Below, piece after piece: positions 8,087 to 20,520 of a stretch of 64,000 bases of DNA. Source of the DNA: Ideonella sp. WA131b. Lineage in GTDB: Bacteria > Pseudomonadota > Gammaproteobacteria > Burkholderiales > Burkholderiaceae_C. Both the position numbers and the translations under genes were made by a program. The stretch is taken from assembly GCA_023657425.1 (NCBI GenBank), contig JAGTJW010000001.1, positions 2,046,001-2,110,000 on the forward strand. The letters are read 5' to 3'. Each line of letters starts with the position of its first letter. Position 1 is the stretch's first letter. The notes below the pieces were generated by a model. The model worked only from the letters and a program-made list of their open reading frames with translations, had not been told where the DNA came from and did no database searches.

Positions 8087-8422
8087 TCAGCGCGGCGGTG
8101 CCAGCTTCACCCGAAGGGTGCGTGGTGCATGCCCAGCATTGGCCAGGGCAGCCTCGAGCTGCGGTACACACTGACGCAGTTTCGCTGCCGCGCCGGCCTG
8201 CTTGACGAGCAGGATCCAGGTCGTGTCGTCCAATGGTCCGGCTTCGACCGCATCGCGCAGCCCGAGGGGCAGCACGGGTTGGACACAGGCCAGGCGGGCC
8301 CGAGAATCCCGCACCCGCTCCAACAGCGCGCCCAGCGCCTCGTGCCGCGCGAGCGCCGTGCCCACGGCGTGCGTGGCCCACGGGGGGGCTGGCGAACCCG
8401 GCAGGTGTGGTGACCGTCCCAT
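8087..8422 (-). CDS. DUF721/DciA-like protein
   Basis: 111 residues. The DUF721 fold includes DciA, the protein that helps load the replicative helicase DnaB in many bacteria lacking DnaC. The visible segment with helical pattern LGALLERVRDSRARLACVQP, then LLVKQAGAAAKLRQCVPQLE and the C-terminal LRVKLAP, fits the Burkholderiales form that lies next to an M23 peptidase and secA. It converges on the tRNA and diverges from the M23 gene with 15 bp between starts. A helicase-loading role is inferred from family, not shown by motif. The short length leaves some doubt about full function. Confidence 0.7.
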   Translation of the reverse strand: MGRSPHLPGSPAPPWATHAVGTALARHEALGALLERVRDSRARLACVQPVLPLGLRDAVEAGPLDDTTWILLVKQAGAAAKLRQCVPQLEAALANAGHAPRTLRVKLAPPR

Positions 8423-8437
8423 GGAGGAAGTCTAGCG

Positions 8438-9502
8438 ATGCAGGTGCTCATCACCCACGGCAGCATGGCCCGGACGCGCGTGCTTCACCTTTCGCGCTGG
8501 CAGATCGCGCTGGCCGCCGCTGCGCTCGTGGCTTTGCTTTTGGCCGTGTCCGGCAGCGTCTACCACCTGGTCTTCCTGAAGGCAGCGCGCGAGGGGTGGC
8601 CGGTGGTGGCGCCTCTGGTGCGGCTGATCGTGCGCGACGAAATTGCCCAGCGCGAGCGCTTCATGCGCGACAACCTCGACGCCATCGCTCAGCGCGTGGG
8701 TGAGATGCAGGCCAAGTTGGTGAAGCTGGAGTCCATGGGCGACCGTGTCGCCGGGCTGGCCGGCCTTCGCAGCGACGAACTGCGTCCGGCGCCAACCCCC
8801 GCCGCACCCGGGGCGTCGGCGCCGGCTGCCGCGCCCGCCTCGGCCCGGGGCGGCCCCTTCGTACCGGCGCGGCGGGCCAGTCTCGCGCAACTTCAGCAGG
8901 GCGTCGAACTTCTTGGCGAGGCCGCAGACTGGCAGACCGATGTATTCACCTGGTACGAGTCGCGCCTGCAGGAGCGCCGCCTTGCGGCGCTGCTGGTGCC
9001 CAGCCAGGAGCCTGTCGATGTGCCGGCGACTTCGGGATTCGGCTTCCGGACCGATCCGTTCAACGGGCGCCTGGCTTTGCACGCGGGGCTGGACTTCCCG
9101 GCCGAGCCCGGCACGCCGATCGTGGCCGCTGCCGGCGGCATGGTGGTGGCGCGCGACTGGCACCCGGCCTACGGCAACCTGCTGGAGATCGACCACGGCA
9201 GCGGTCTGCTCACACGCTATGCCCATGCGCAGACGCTGGAGGTGCCACTGGGCGCTCTCGTGCGGCGCGGCCAGCGCATCGCCACCGTCGGCAACACCGG
9301 CCGATCGACGGGGCCGCACCTGCACTTCGAGGTCCTGGTGGACGGTGTGCCGCAGGACCCGGCGCGCTTCCTGGCCGGCGGCGCCGGCACCCCGGCGCTG
9401 CGCATGGCACCAGCGCCGTTCGCCCAACCGCCGCGGCCCCGGCCGCGGTCTGCACCCGCTGCGGCCGCAAGGAAGACAGCCGCAGCAGGCCCTGGGCAAT
9501 GA
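8438..9502 (+). CDS. M23-family (LytM) metallopeptidase, membrane-anchored
   Basis: 354 residues. An N-terminal transmembrane helix (about 21-42) is followed by a coiled-coil-like stretch (about 60-105), an Ala/Pro linker (117-143) and a LytM domain (about 196-315). The zinc-site residues are present: His215 and Asp219 in HAGLDF, and His294/His296 in HLHFEV. With the metal site intact it is probably an active peptidoglycan endopeptidase rather than a degenerate activator. The Pro/Arg-rich tail after 330 is low complexity. It lies directly upstream of secA, as often in this order. Confidence 0.9.
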   Translation: MQVLITHGSMARTRVLHLSRWQIALAAAALVALLLAVSGSVYHLVFLKAAREGWPVVAPLVRLIVRDEIAQRERFMRDNLDAIAQRVGEMQAKLVKLESMGDRVAGLAGLRSDELRPAPTPAAPGASAPAAAPASARGGPFVPARRASLAQLQQGVELLGEAADWQTDVFTWYESRLQERRLAALLVPSQEPVDVPATSGFGFRTDPFNGRLALHAGLDFPAEPGTPIVAAAGGMVVARDWHPAYGNLLEIDHGSGLLTRYAHAQTLEVPLGALVRRGQRIATVGNTGRSTGPHLHFEVLVDGVPQDPARFLAGGAGTPALRMAPAPFAQPPRPRPRSAPAAAARKTAAAGPGQ

Positions 9503-9652
9503 ACCCCCGGTGATACCATCCGCCGGTTTTGCCGTCGGCAACCCCACGTGGGCTTGCGGGCGGCGCGGGCGTCCCCACCTGATCGGGCCTCGACGACTCA
9601 CCAGTCCCCGGCGGCCTGCGCGCCCTGGCCCGCCGACGAACCAGCGCCTCCC

Positions 9653-12403
<2,751 letters not shown>

Positions 12404-12413
12404 GCTGCGCGCC

Positions 12414-13643
12414 ATGCCGGTCAACCTGCCACCCCTGGATCCGGTGTCCCTGCACGCCGTGCCCGGTGTTCGCATGGGTGTGGCCATGGCCGGCGTGCGC
12501 AAGCCGGGCCGGCGCGATCTGGTGGTGTTCGAACTTGCCGAAGGCAGCGCCGTGGCCGGCGTGTTCACGACCAACCGCTTTTGTGCCGCGCCGGTGCAGA
12601 TCTGCCAGCAGCGCCTGGCCGAGGGCCGGGCCGTGCGCGCGCTGCTCATCAACACCGGCAACGCCAACGCCGGAACCGGTGCCGACGGCCTGGCGCGCGC
12701 GCAGCGCAGCTGCCGGGCGCTGGCCGCCCTGCTGGGTGTCGGTGCCGAGCAGGTGCTGCCGTTTTCCACCGGCGTGATCATGGAGACGCTGCCGGTGGAA
12801 CGCATCGAGGCCGGCCTGCCCGCGGCCCTGGCAGCACGGCGTGCCGACGGCTGGGCCGAGGCCGCCGCAGGCATCATGACCACCGACACGCTGCCCAAGG
12901 CCGCGTCGCGGCAGATCGATATCGATGGCCGCACAGTCACCGTGACCGGCATCGCCAAGGGCGCCGGCATGATCCGGCCCAACATGGCCACGATGCTGGG
13001 TTTCGTGGCCACCGATGCCGCCATCGCTCCGGCGGCGCTGCAGCAGCTGGTCCGCGAGGCGGCCGACCTCAGCTTCAACCGCATCACGATCGACGGCGAC
13101 ACCAGCACCAACGACTCGTTCGTGCTGGCGGCCACGCAGCGTGCCGGCCACGCGCCCATCGAGCAGCTTGACAGCGCCTCTGGCCGCGCGCTGCGCGAGG
13201 CCGTCGTGGCGGTCTCGCAACAGCTGGCGCAGGCCATCGTGCGCGACGGCGAGGGCGCCACCAAGTTCATCACCGTGCAAGTACAGGGCGGCCGTGACGA
13301 GGCTGAGTGCCGGCTGGCGGCCTATGCCATCGCGCACTCGCCGCTGGTGAAGACGGCGTTCTTCGCTTCCGACCCCAACTTGGGCCGCATCCTCGCTGCC
13401 GTGGGCTACGCCGGCATCGCCGACCTGGACCAGGGCCTGATCGACCTGCACCTCGACGACGTGCATGTGGTCGAGCGTGGCGGCCGCAAGCCCAGCTACC
13501 GCGAAGAGGACGGCCAGCGCGTCATGAAGCAGGCCGAGATCACCATCCGCGTGAACCTGCACCGCGGACCCGCCGAGACGACAGTCTGGACTTGCGACCT
13601 CAGCCACGACTACGTCAGCATCAACGCCGACTACAGGTCATGA
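12414..13643 (+). CDS. argJ: bifunctional ornithine acetyltransferase / N-acetylglutamate synthase
   Basis: 409 residues. ArgJ recycles the acetyl group between N-acetylornithine and glutamate in arginine synthesis and, in bifunctional forms, also makes acetylglutamate from acetyl-CoA. The precursor self-cleaves just before Thr193 in NMATMLGF, generating alpha and beta chains; that Thr and the preceding KGAGMIRPN are present. Other marks are [11 protein letters not shown] and [16 protein letters not shown]. Whether it is mono- or bifunctional cannot be told from sequence alone. It follows secA closely and probably shares its transcript. Confidence 0.95.
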   Translation: MPVNLPPLDPVSLHAVPGVRMGVAMAGVRKPGRRDLVVFELAEGSAVAGVFTTNRFCAAPVQICQQRLAEGRAVRALLINTGNANAGTGADGLARAQRSCRALAALLGVGAEQVLPFSTGVIMETLPVERIEAGLPAALAARRADGWAEAAAGIMTTDTLPKAASRQIDIDGRTVTVTGIAKGAGMIRPNMATMLGFVATDAAIAPAALQQLVREAADLSFNRITIDGDTSTNDSFVLAATQRAGHAPIEQLDSASGRALREAVVAVSQQLAQAIVRDGEGATKFITVQVQGGRDEAECRLAAYAIAHSPLVKTAFFASDPNLGRILAAVGYAGIADLDQGLIDLHLDDVHVVERGGRKPSYREEDGQRVMKQAEITIRVNLHRGPAETTVWTCDLSHDYVSINADYRS

Positions 13644-13783
13644 GCTCCTCTCCGGAGTGCCTGCTGCTGCGCACCGTTCCAGGGGGGCAAGGCCAGCAGC
13701 CCGGCATCGGCGGTTCTGCGGCGTCCGCTTGAGGGGGCACCTCGCTGCGCCGTCTGCTGCCTCGACTGCCGCCGGGCGACCTG

Positions 13784-15064
13784 TTGCGCGACCGGGCTTA
13801 TGCGCGGCTCTTCGGCTCCATCCTCACCGCCAGCTTCGGAAACCAGGTGATGATGCTGGCGCTGCCGCTGACCGCGGCGGTGCTGTTGAAGGCCACGCCG
13901 CTGCAGATGGGGCTGCTCACGGCCATCGAGTTGCTGCCCTTCCTGCTGTTCAGCCTGCCCTCGGGCGTGTGGCTCGACCGCGTCCGCAAGCTGCCCGTGT
14001 ACGTGGTGGGCGAACTCACCGTGGCCGCTTGTGCCCTGAGCGTGCCGCTGGCCTGGTGGGCAGGTTGGCTGTCCATGCCGTGGCTGTATGTCATCGGCTT
14101 CGTCATCGGCAGCGTGCACACGGTATCGGGCTCGGCGGCGCAGATCGTGCTGACGCAGGTGGTGCCGCGCGAGCGCTTGGTGGAGGCCCACGCCAAGAAT
14201 GCCCTGGCGACATCGGGCTCTGAGGTGATGGGCCCGGGCCTGGCCGGGTTGCTGATCAAGGCCTTTGGCGCGCCGCTGGCGATGATCGTCAACGCCGTGC
14301 TGTTGATCGGCTCGGCACTCATCCTCAAGGGCCTCCGCGTGCACGAGCGCCGCGAGCCGCGCCCCGAGGGCAGCGACACGCTGGCGCACTTCTGGCGTGA
14401 CCTCGTGCTCGGCGTGCGCTTCTGCGCCGGCACGAGGCTGCTGGTGGTGCTGGCCGTGCTGATGGGCGTGTGGCAGATGGCGCACTACGCGGCGCTGGTG
14501 GTGCAGATCCTGTTCGCGACGCGCACGCTGGGCTTGAGCGAGCAGGCCGTGGGCCTGTGCTACATGGGCATGGGCGTGGGCACCATCGTCGGCAGCGTGT
14601 ATGGACGGCGCCTGAGCCATGCGCTGGGACCCGGGCCTTGCCTGGTGGTGGGTTACGCCATCACCGGCAGCGGCTGGCTGATCCTGGCCGTGGCCCCGGC
14701 CAACGCCTGGGGCGTGGCGGCGTTTGCGCTGATGCTCATGATGTTCACCACCGGCGCGGTGTTCATCTTCATCAACTTCCTGGCGCTGCGTCAGGCCGTC
14801 ACGCCCGAGCCGCTGCTGGGCCGCATGACGGCCACGATGCGCTGGCTCACGCTGCTGGCCGCCGGCCCGGGCGCGCTGCTCGGCGGCTGGCTCGGCGAAC
14901 ACGTGGGTCTGCGCGCGGCGCTGGGCTTTGCCGGCGTGACGACGCTGTCGCTGGTGGTGCTGGCCTGGCGCTTGCCCATCATCCGCAGCCTGCGTCATCT
15001 GCCCGAGCCCGAGCGCGAGAGCGAGTGGCTGGGCCTGGAGGCCGATGTGCGGCCGGCCGGCTGA
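13784..15064 (+). CDS. major facilitator superfamily transporter
   Basis: About 426 residues with roughly 12 hydrophobic segments, the MFS A-like loop motif (GVWLDRVRKLP after helix 2) and a long central cytoplasmic loop (about 185-210). It resembles drug/siderophore exporters of the DHA3 type; no substrate can be named. The start is uncertain: the open frame runs from 13733 without any ATG, so TTG at 13784, CTG at 13781 or an earlier codon must serve, and the true N terminus may be up to 17 residues longer. It follows argJ by 140 nt and converges with ugpQ. Confidence 0.8.
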   Translation: MRDRAYARLFGSILTASFGNQVMMLALPLTAAVLLKATPLQMGLLTAIELLPFLLFSLPSGVWLDRVRKLPVYVVGELTVAACALSVPLAWWAGWLSMPWLYVIGFVIGSVHTVSGSAAQIVLTQVVPRERLVEAHAKNALATSGSEVMGPGLAGLLIKAFGAPLAMIVNAVLLIGSALILKGLRVHERREPRPEGSDTLAHFWRDLVLGVRFCAGTRLLVVLAVLMGVWQMAHYAALVVQILFATRTLGLSEQAVGLCYMGMGVGTIVGSVYGRRLSHALGPGPCLVVGYAITGSGWLILAVAPANAWGVAAFALMLMMFTTGAVFIFINFLALRQAVTPEPLLGRMTATMRWLTLLAAGPGALLGGWLGEHVGLRAALGFAGVTTLSLVVLAWRLPIIRSLRHLPEPERESEWLGLEADVRPAG

Positions 15065-15073
15065 GGCCGGCGT

Positions 15074-15839
15074 TCAGTCGAGCACGAACTCGCCCCCGGC
15101 CGCCGGGGAGAAGCGGTCCACCGCATCGGTGATGATGCCGTGCACGCCGAGTGCGACCAGGCGGCGCGCACCGGCGGGGTCGTTGACCGTGTAGCAGAGG
15201 GACCGCAACCCGAGGCCGTCGAGCGTTTGCTTCAGCGCGGCGTCCATGACGTGGTGGTTGGTCACCACCGCCACGACGTGCAGCCGGCGGGCCACGGCCT
15301 CCCAGCCGTCCCACAGTCTGTCCAGCAGCAGCGCACGCGGCACCGCGGGCGCGGCCTCCAGAGCGCCTTCCAGCGCCTCGGGCTCGAACGAGCTGAACAG
15401 CAGCGGGCTGGCGCCGGGCCAGCCGTGCTCGGCGCACCAGGTGCCCACCGTGCGGCCGGTTTCGTGCGCCTGCCCCGGCGTGGGCTTGATCTCGATGTTC
15501 AGCGCGTAGGCGTTGCGCTGCACGTAGGCGGCGATGGTGGCCAGGCTGGGCAAGGGCTCGCCCGCGTAGGCGCGCGAGTGCCAGCCGCCGGCATCGATGC
15601 GCGACAGCTCGGCCCAGGGCCGGTCGCCTGCGGTGCCGCGCTCGGGCGTGGTGCGTTCCAGCGTGGCGTCGTGCAGCAGGAAGGGCACGCCGTCGGCGCT
15701 GAGCTTCACGTCACACTCGAAGGCGCGATAGCCATGCGCAGCACCGACGCGGAAGGCGGCCAGCGTGTTCTCGGGCGCCAGCTTGCCGGCACCGCGGTGT
15801 GCGATCCATCGCGGCAACGGCCAGGGCTTGGTCAGGTGC

Positions 15840-15847
<8 letters not shown>
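15074..15847 (-). CDS. ugpQ: glycerophosphodiester phosphodiesterase
   Basis: 257 residues. Hydrolyses glycerophosphodiesters to sn-glycerol-3-phosphate and an alcohol. The GDPD active-site set is present: His17-Arg18 in [13 protein letters not shown], Glu44 and Asp46 in [11 protein letters not shown], and His59 in HDATLERTT. No signal peptide, so it is cytoplasmic like E. coli UgpQ. Its start overlaps the end of ugpC by 8 nt, making it the last gene of the ugpBAECQ operon, where it processes diesters taken up by the transporter. Confidence 0.93.
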
Positions 15848-16907
<1,060 letters not shown>

Positions 16908-16923
16908 TCGTGTGTATGCCTTC

Positions 16924-17802
16924 CTACTTTTCCGAGTCGACCAGGCCCTTGACGAACCAGCGCCGCATCAGCACCACCACCAGCGCAGGCGGCAGCACCG
17001 CCAGCAGCGTGGTGCCCATGACCTGCGGCCAGTCGGTGGTGGCATCGCCGGTGCCGATCATCTTGGTGATGCCCACGACGATGGTGTCCAGGCGGTTGTC
17101 GGTGGTGATGAGCAGCGGCCAGAGGTACTGGTTCCAGCCGTAGATGAAGAGGATCACCGACAGGGCGGCGATGTTGGTGGCCGACAGCGGCAGCACCACG
17201 TCCTTGAAGAAGCGCAAGGGGCCGGCGCCGTCGATGCGCGCGGCCTCCACCAGCTCGTCGGGGATGGTCAGGAAGAACTGCCGGAACAGCAGCGTGCCGG
17301 TGGCGCTGGCGATCAGCGGCAGCGTCAGGCCCGTCATGCTGTTGATGAGGCCCAGGTCGCTGACGACCTCGTAGGTGGGCATGATGCGCACCTCCACCGG
17401 CAGCATCAGCGTCAGGAAGATCAGCCAGAACGCCAGCATACGGCCGGGGAACTGGAAGAACACGATGGCGTAGGCCGACAGCAGGCTCAAGGCGATCTTG
17501 CCGGCGGTGATGATCAGCGCCATCAGCAGGCTGTTCCACATCATCTGCCACACCGGCGGGCTGAGGTAGGTGCCCTGCAGGCCCTGCAGCAGGATGGTGC
17601 GGTAGGTGTCGAGGCCGTGCGGGCCGGGCACGATGGGCATCGGTGCCTGGGCCACGTCGGGCGCCGTCAGCGTGCTCGCCACGAACGCGATGTACAGCGG
17701 AAAGGCCGTGACCGCGATGCCCAGCCACAGCACGGCGTGCGCCAGCCAGGCCAGGCCGGGGCGCAGCGGGTCGGCAGCGGTGGGTGCTGCGGCGCTGCTC
17801 AT
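16924..17802 (-). CDS. ugpE: sn-glycerol-3-phosphate ABC transporter permease UgpE
   Basis: 292 residues with about six transmembrane helices and the permease EAA loop ([20 protein letters not shown]) that contacts UgpC. The C terminus [14 protein letters not shown] is typical of MalG-type permeases. The start ATG overlaps the ugpA stop by 4 nt (ATGA), showing translational coupling. It forms the membrane channel with UgpA. Confidence 0.93.
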   Translation of the reverse strand: MSSAAAPTAADPLRPGLAWLAHAVLWLGIAVTAFPLYIAFVASTLTAPDVAQAPMPIVPGPHGLDTYRTILLQGLQGTYLSPPVWQMMWNSLLMALIITAGKIALSLLSAYAIVFFQFPGRMLAFWLIFLTLMLPVEVRIMPTYEVVSDLGLINSMTGLTLPLIASATGTLLFRQFFLTIPDELVEAARIDGAGPLRFFKDVVLPLSATNIAALSVILFIYGWNQYLWPLLITTDNRLDTIVVGITKMIGTGDATTDWPQVMGTTLLAVLPPALVVVLMRRWFVKGLVDSEK

Positions 17803-18683
17803 CCGTAGTGCACCCGCCGCTCGACGAAGCGGAACTGCAGCACCGTCAGCGCCACCACCATCAGCATCAGCACCACGCTCTGTGCGGCGCTGCCGCCGAG
17901 GTCGAGGTTGTGCACGCCGTCCTTGTAGACCTTGTAGACCAGCGTTTCGGTGGCCGCGGCCGGCCCGCCCTGCGTGACGGCGCTGATGACGCCGAAGGTG
18001 TCGAAGAACGCGTACACCAGCCCGACCACGAGCAGGAAGAAGGTGGTGGGCGACAGCAGCGGGAAGACGATCGTCCAGAAGCGGCGCAGCGGGCGCGCGC
18101 CATCGATGGCCGCGGCCTCCAGCAGGCTCTTCGGAATGCTCTGCAGCCCGGCCAGGAAGAACAGGAAGTTGTAGGCCACCTGCTTCCAGGCCGAGGCCAG
18201 GATGACGAGCCACATGGCATCAGACCCGTCGAGCGTGGGGTTCCAGTCCACGCCCAGCGCCTTCAGCCACCACGCGAGCACGCCGATGGAGGGGTTGAAC
18301 ATGAAGAGCCACAACACGCCGGCCACCGCGGGCGCGATGGCGTAGGGGATCAGCATCGCGGTGGTGTAGGCCACCGAGCCGCGCACCACGCGGTCGGCCA
18401 TCACCGCCAGCAGCAGCGCCGGCACCATGGCCAGCACGGTGACCGCGGCCGAGAAGTAAAGCGTGCGCCAGAAGGCCTGCACATAGCCTTCGTCGGCGAA
18501 CACGGCGCGGAAGTTCTCCAGCCCCACGAATTGCACGCTGGTGCCGAAGGCGTCCTGCTGCAGCACGCTCATGTACAGCGCCTGACCGCCGGGCCAGTAG
18601 AAGAACACCAGCGTCACCGCCAGCTGCGGGGCCAGCAGCAGCCAGGGCAGCAGCTTGTGCGGGAAGACAACGCGACGTTGCAT
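17799..18683 (-). CDS. ugpA: sn-glycerol-3-phosphate ABC transporter permease UgpA
   Basis: 294 residues, MalF-type permease with six or so helices and the EAA loop [20 protein letters not shown]. The ATG at 18683 ([20 protein letters not shown]) was chosen over an upstream in-frame start at 18743 because it gives the usual N terminus just before helix 1. It overlaps ugpE by 4 nt. The 189-bp gap to ugpB contains a large inverted repeat that could separate ugpB from the downstream genes. Confidence 0.92.
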   Translation of the reverse strand: MQRRVVFPHKLLPWLLLAPQLAVTLVFFYWPGGQALYMSVLQQDAFGTSVQFVGLENFRAVFADEGYVQAFWRTLYFSAAVTVLAMVPALLLAVMADRVVRGSVAYTTAMLIPYAIAPAVAGVLWLFMFNPSIGVLAWWLKALGVDWNPTLDGSDAMWLVILASAWKQVAYNFLFFLAGLQSIPKSLLEAAAIDGARPLRRFWTIVFPLLSPTTFFLLVVGLVYAFFDTFGVISAVTQGGPAAATETLVYKVYKDGVHNLDLGGSAAQSVVLMLMVVALTVLQFRFVERRVHYG

Positions 18684-18752
18684 GGGCCAGTATTGCCGGC
18701 GGGTGTGGCTGGGGCCGGCCGTGTCACGCGGGCCCGCGCACACGGCGCGGGC

Positions 18753-18826
18753 CCACCCGTTCGCGCTGAGCCTGTCGAAGCGCCCGTGGTCCCTGGGCCT
18801 TCGACAAGCTCAGCCCGAACGGGTGG
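18753..18826. repeat. inverted copy pair of the TTCGACA...CGAACGG dispersed repeat
   Basis: Two 28-bp arms (18753-18780 and 18799-18826) match as inverted copies with two mismatches around an 18-nt loop: CCACCCGTTCGSGCTGAGCY then TGTCGAAG. It lies between ugpB and ugpA. Related copies occur at 50712-50811 and 57261-57310. The hairpin could lower expression of distal genes relative to ugpB or protect the ugpB mRNA end. It is a REP-like intergenic element by appearance. Confidence 0.8.
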
Positions 18827-18872
18827 CGGGGCGGCAAAGGGCTTCGAAAGCTGCCGCCTGAGGGCTGCTTCT

Positions 18873-20225
18873 TCAGCCTGCGGTGCGCTCGAAGGCGCGC
18901 AGCAGCGCGTTGCCGCGGCGCTCGGTGTTGCGCAGCGCATCGGCCGGGGTCTGGCGTCCCTGCAGCGCCTTCTCGACCTCTTCGTGGAAGACGTCGCGCA
19001 CCTCCGTCCAGCGGCCGAAGCGGTAGCCGTTGGTGTTGTCGCCCTTGGCGGCGTTGATCAGGCTGAGGATCGGCACATCGCGGCCCGGGTTCTTGGCGAA
19101 GAAGCCCTCGTCCTGCATGGCCTTGAACGCGCTGTTCGTGGCCGGCAGGAAGCCGGTGGTCTTGGCCCACTCCGTCATCACCCGGTCGCTGCGCAGGAAG
19201 TTCAGGAACTGCGCGACGCCGCGGTACTCGGCCGCGCTGCGGTTGGGCGCGCTGAACACCCACAGCGAGGCCCCGCCGATCGTCGTGGCGTACGGTGCGC
19301 CCTTCACGTCGGGCCAGTGCGGCAGCTGCGCGGTGCCGAAGGCGAACTTGGCGTCGCGTGCGATGGCCCCAAGGCCGCCGGAGCTCTGCGTGAGCATCGC
19401 GCACTCACCGCTGATGAACTTGGCCGCGGCGTCGTTGCTGCGACCACCGTAGTCGAAGCTCTTGTCCTTCTGCATGTCGACCAGCGCCTGCAGCTGGCGC
19501 TCGAGCAGCTTGTTGTTGGCCAACGTCAGCGACGCGCCGAGGCCGCCGCGGCCGTTGCCCTGGGTGCCGAAGGCGATGTTGTGGCGCGACGCGAACTGCT
19601 CCAGCATCACCCAGGCCATCCAGGTGGTGGTGTAGCCGCAGGCGGCGGCGTTGGTGCTGCGGATCTTCTTGGCGGCCTCGATCAGCTGCGGCCAGGTCTG
19701 GGGCGGCTTCTCGGGGTCGAGACCGGCCTTCCGGAAGGCGTCCTTGTTGTAGAACAGCACGGTGGTGCTGACGTTGAACGGCATCGACAGCAGATCGCCG
19801 TTGGGCATGCCGTAGTAGCCGCGGGCCGGAGCGATGAAGTCGGCCGGGTTGAACTGCAGTCCGGCGCGCTTGAACACCTCGCTCACCGGCACCACGGCAC
19901 CCTTGGCATGCACCATGTCGCCGCTGCCGGCGTCGAACATCTGCATGATGTGCGGCGGGTTGCCGGCGCGGAACGCGGCCACGGCGGCGGCGCGCTGCTC
20001 CGGGTACTGGCCCTTGAACGACACCACGACGCGGTACTCGTTCTGCGTCTTGTTGAAGTCCTCGCCGAAGCGGGTGAGCAGCTCGCCGCCCTGGCCGGTG
20101 AGGCCCATCCACATCTGGATCTCGATCGGGCGCTGCTGGGCGGTGGCGGGCAGGGCGACGGCAGCCGCCAACGTGGCCGCCAGGGCGGCACGGCGCAGGG
20201 GCAGGAAAGGGTTGTGAACTCGCAT
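18873..20225 (-). CDS. ugpB: sn-glycerol-3-phosphate ABC transporter substrate-binding protein
   Basis: 450 residues. A clear signal peptide ([20 protein letters not shown]... cut after ATAQ at about 30) directs it to the periplasm, where it captures glycerol-3-phosphate and its diesters. Family features include [13 protein letters not shown] near the mature N terminus, [17 protein letters not shown] and GGASLWVFS. The ATG at 20225 has a strong ribosome site (GAGGAG, 8 nt upstream); longer in-frame starts would bury the signal peptide. It is the first gene of the operon, and a single CTGTCAT word lies about 84 bp upstream. Confidence 0.93.
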   Translation of the reverse strand: MRVHNPFLPLRRAALAATLAAAVALPATAQQRPIEIQMWMGLTGQGGELLTRFGEDFNKTQNEYRVVVSFKGQYPEQRAAAVAAFRAGNPPHIMQMFDAGSGDMVHAKGAVVPVSEVFKRAGLQFNPADFIAPARGYYGMPNGDLLSMPFNVSTTVLFYNKDAFRKAGLDPEKPPQTWPQLIEAAKKIRSTNAAACGYTTTWMAWVMLEQFASRHNIAFGTQGNGRGGLGASLTLANNKLLERQLQALVDMQKDKSFDYGGRSNDAAAKFISGECAMLTQSSGGLGAIARDAKFAFGTAQLPHWPDVKGAPYATTIGGASLWVFSAPNRSAAEYRGVAQFLNFLRSDRVMTEWAKTTGFLPATNSAFKAMQDEGFFAKNPGRDVPILSLINAAKGDNTNGYRFGRWTEVRDVFHEEVEKALQGRQTPADALRNTERRGNALLRAFERTAG

Positions 20226-20520
20226 CGGGATCTCCTCGTTGGGGCGGTCGGGCGGGCGTCTCGCGGTGCAGCGCGCCGCCACGGCCGGCGCGAGTGTGGG
20301 CGCGCCGGATGACAGTTGTGTTTCTCGCGGAGCGCGCCCTTGCCCGCAATCCGGGATAGCCCGTTCGGCACGCACCGGAGACCTTGCCTTCAGTGCGCAT
20401 CGCCCCGGCGCCGTCATGGCGGGGGCTTCGACTAGCATTAACCCTCGTTGCACTGCACAGACACCAGCCTGGCGGCCGTTTGCCTGTGCGTCAGCTGCGG
20501 CCCGCAGCCCCGAGCCCCTC
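20226..20520. other. divergent intergenic region, ugpB / FAD oxidoreductase
   Basis: 295 bp without a supported gene, holding promoters for both directions. On the plus strand a TAGCAT (20433-20438) could be a -10 box for the oxidoreductase. On the minus strand a CTGTCAT word is present. No RNA element is recognisable. Confidence 0.5.
20309..20315 (-). promoter_or_regulatory. possible PhoB half-site upstream of ugpB
   Basis: CTGTCAT on the minus strand matches one unit of the Pho box. The second unit expected 11 bp away on either side is not there (CGCGCCC downstream, GAGAAAC upstream). ugp is PhoB-controlled in E. coli, which is why the word is noted, but a single 7-mer may be chance. Confidence 0.2.

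Noticed and set aside
9529..9541. Hairpin TTGCCG-T-CGGCAA upstream of secA (SecM-like control?)
   Set aside because: A one-base loop cannot form a real hairpin, and no arrest-peptide ORF is visible in the 150-bp gap.
13644..13783. Short ORFs between argJ and the MFS gene
   Set aside because: No ribosome site, no similarity and one simply continues past the argJ stop; more likely spacer and MFS leader.
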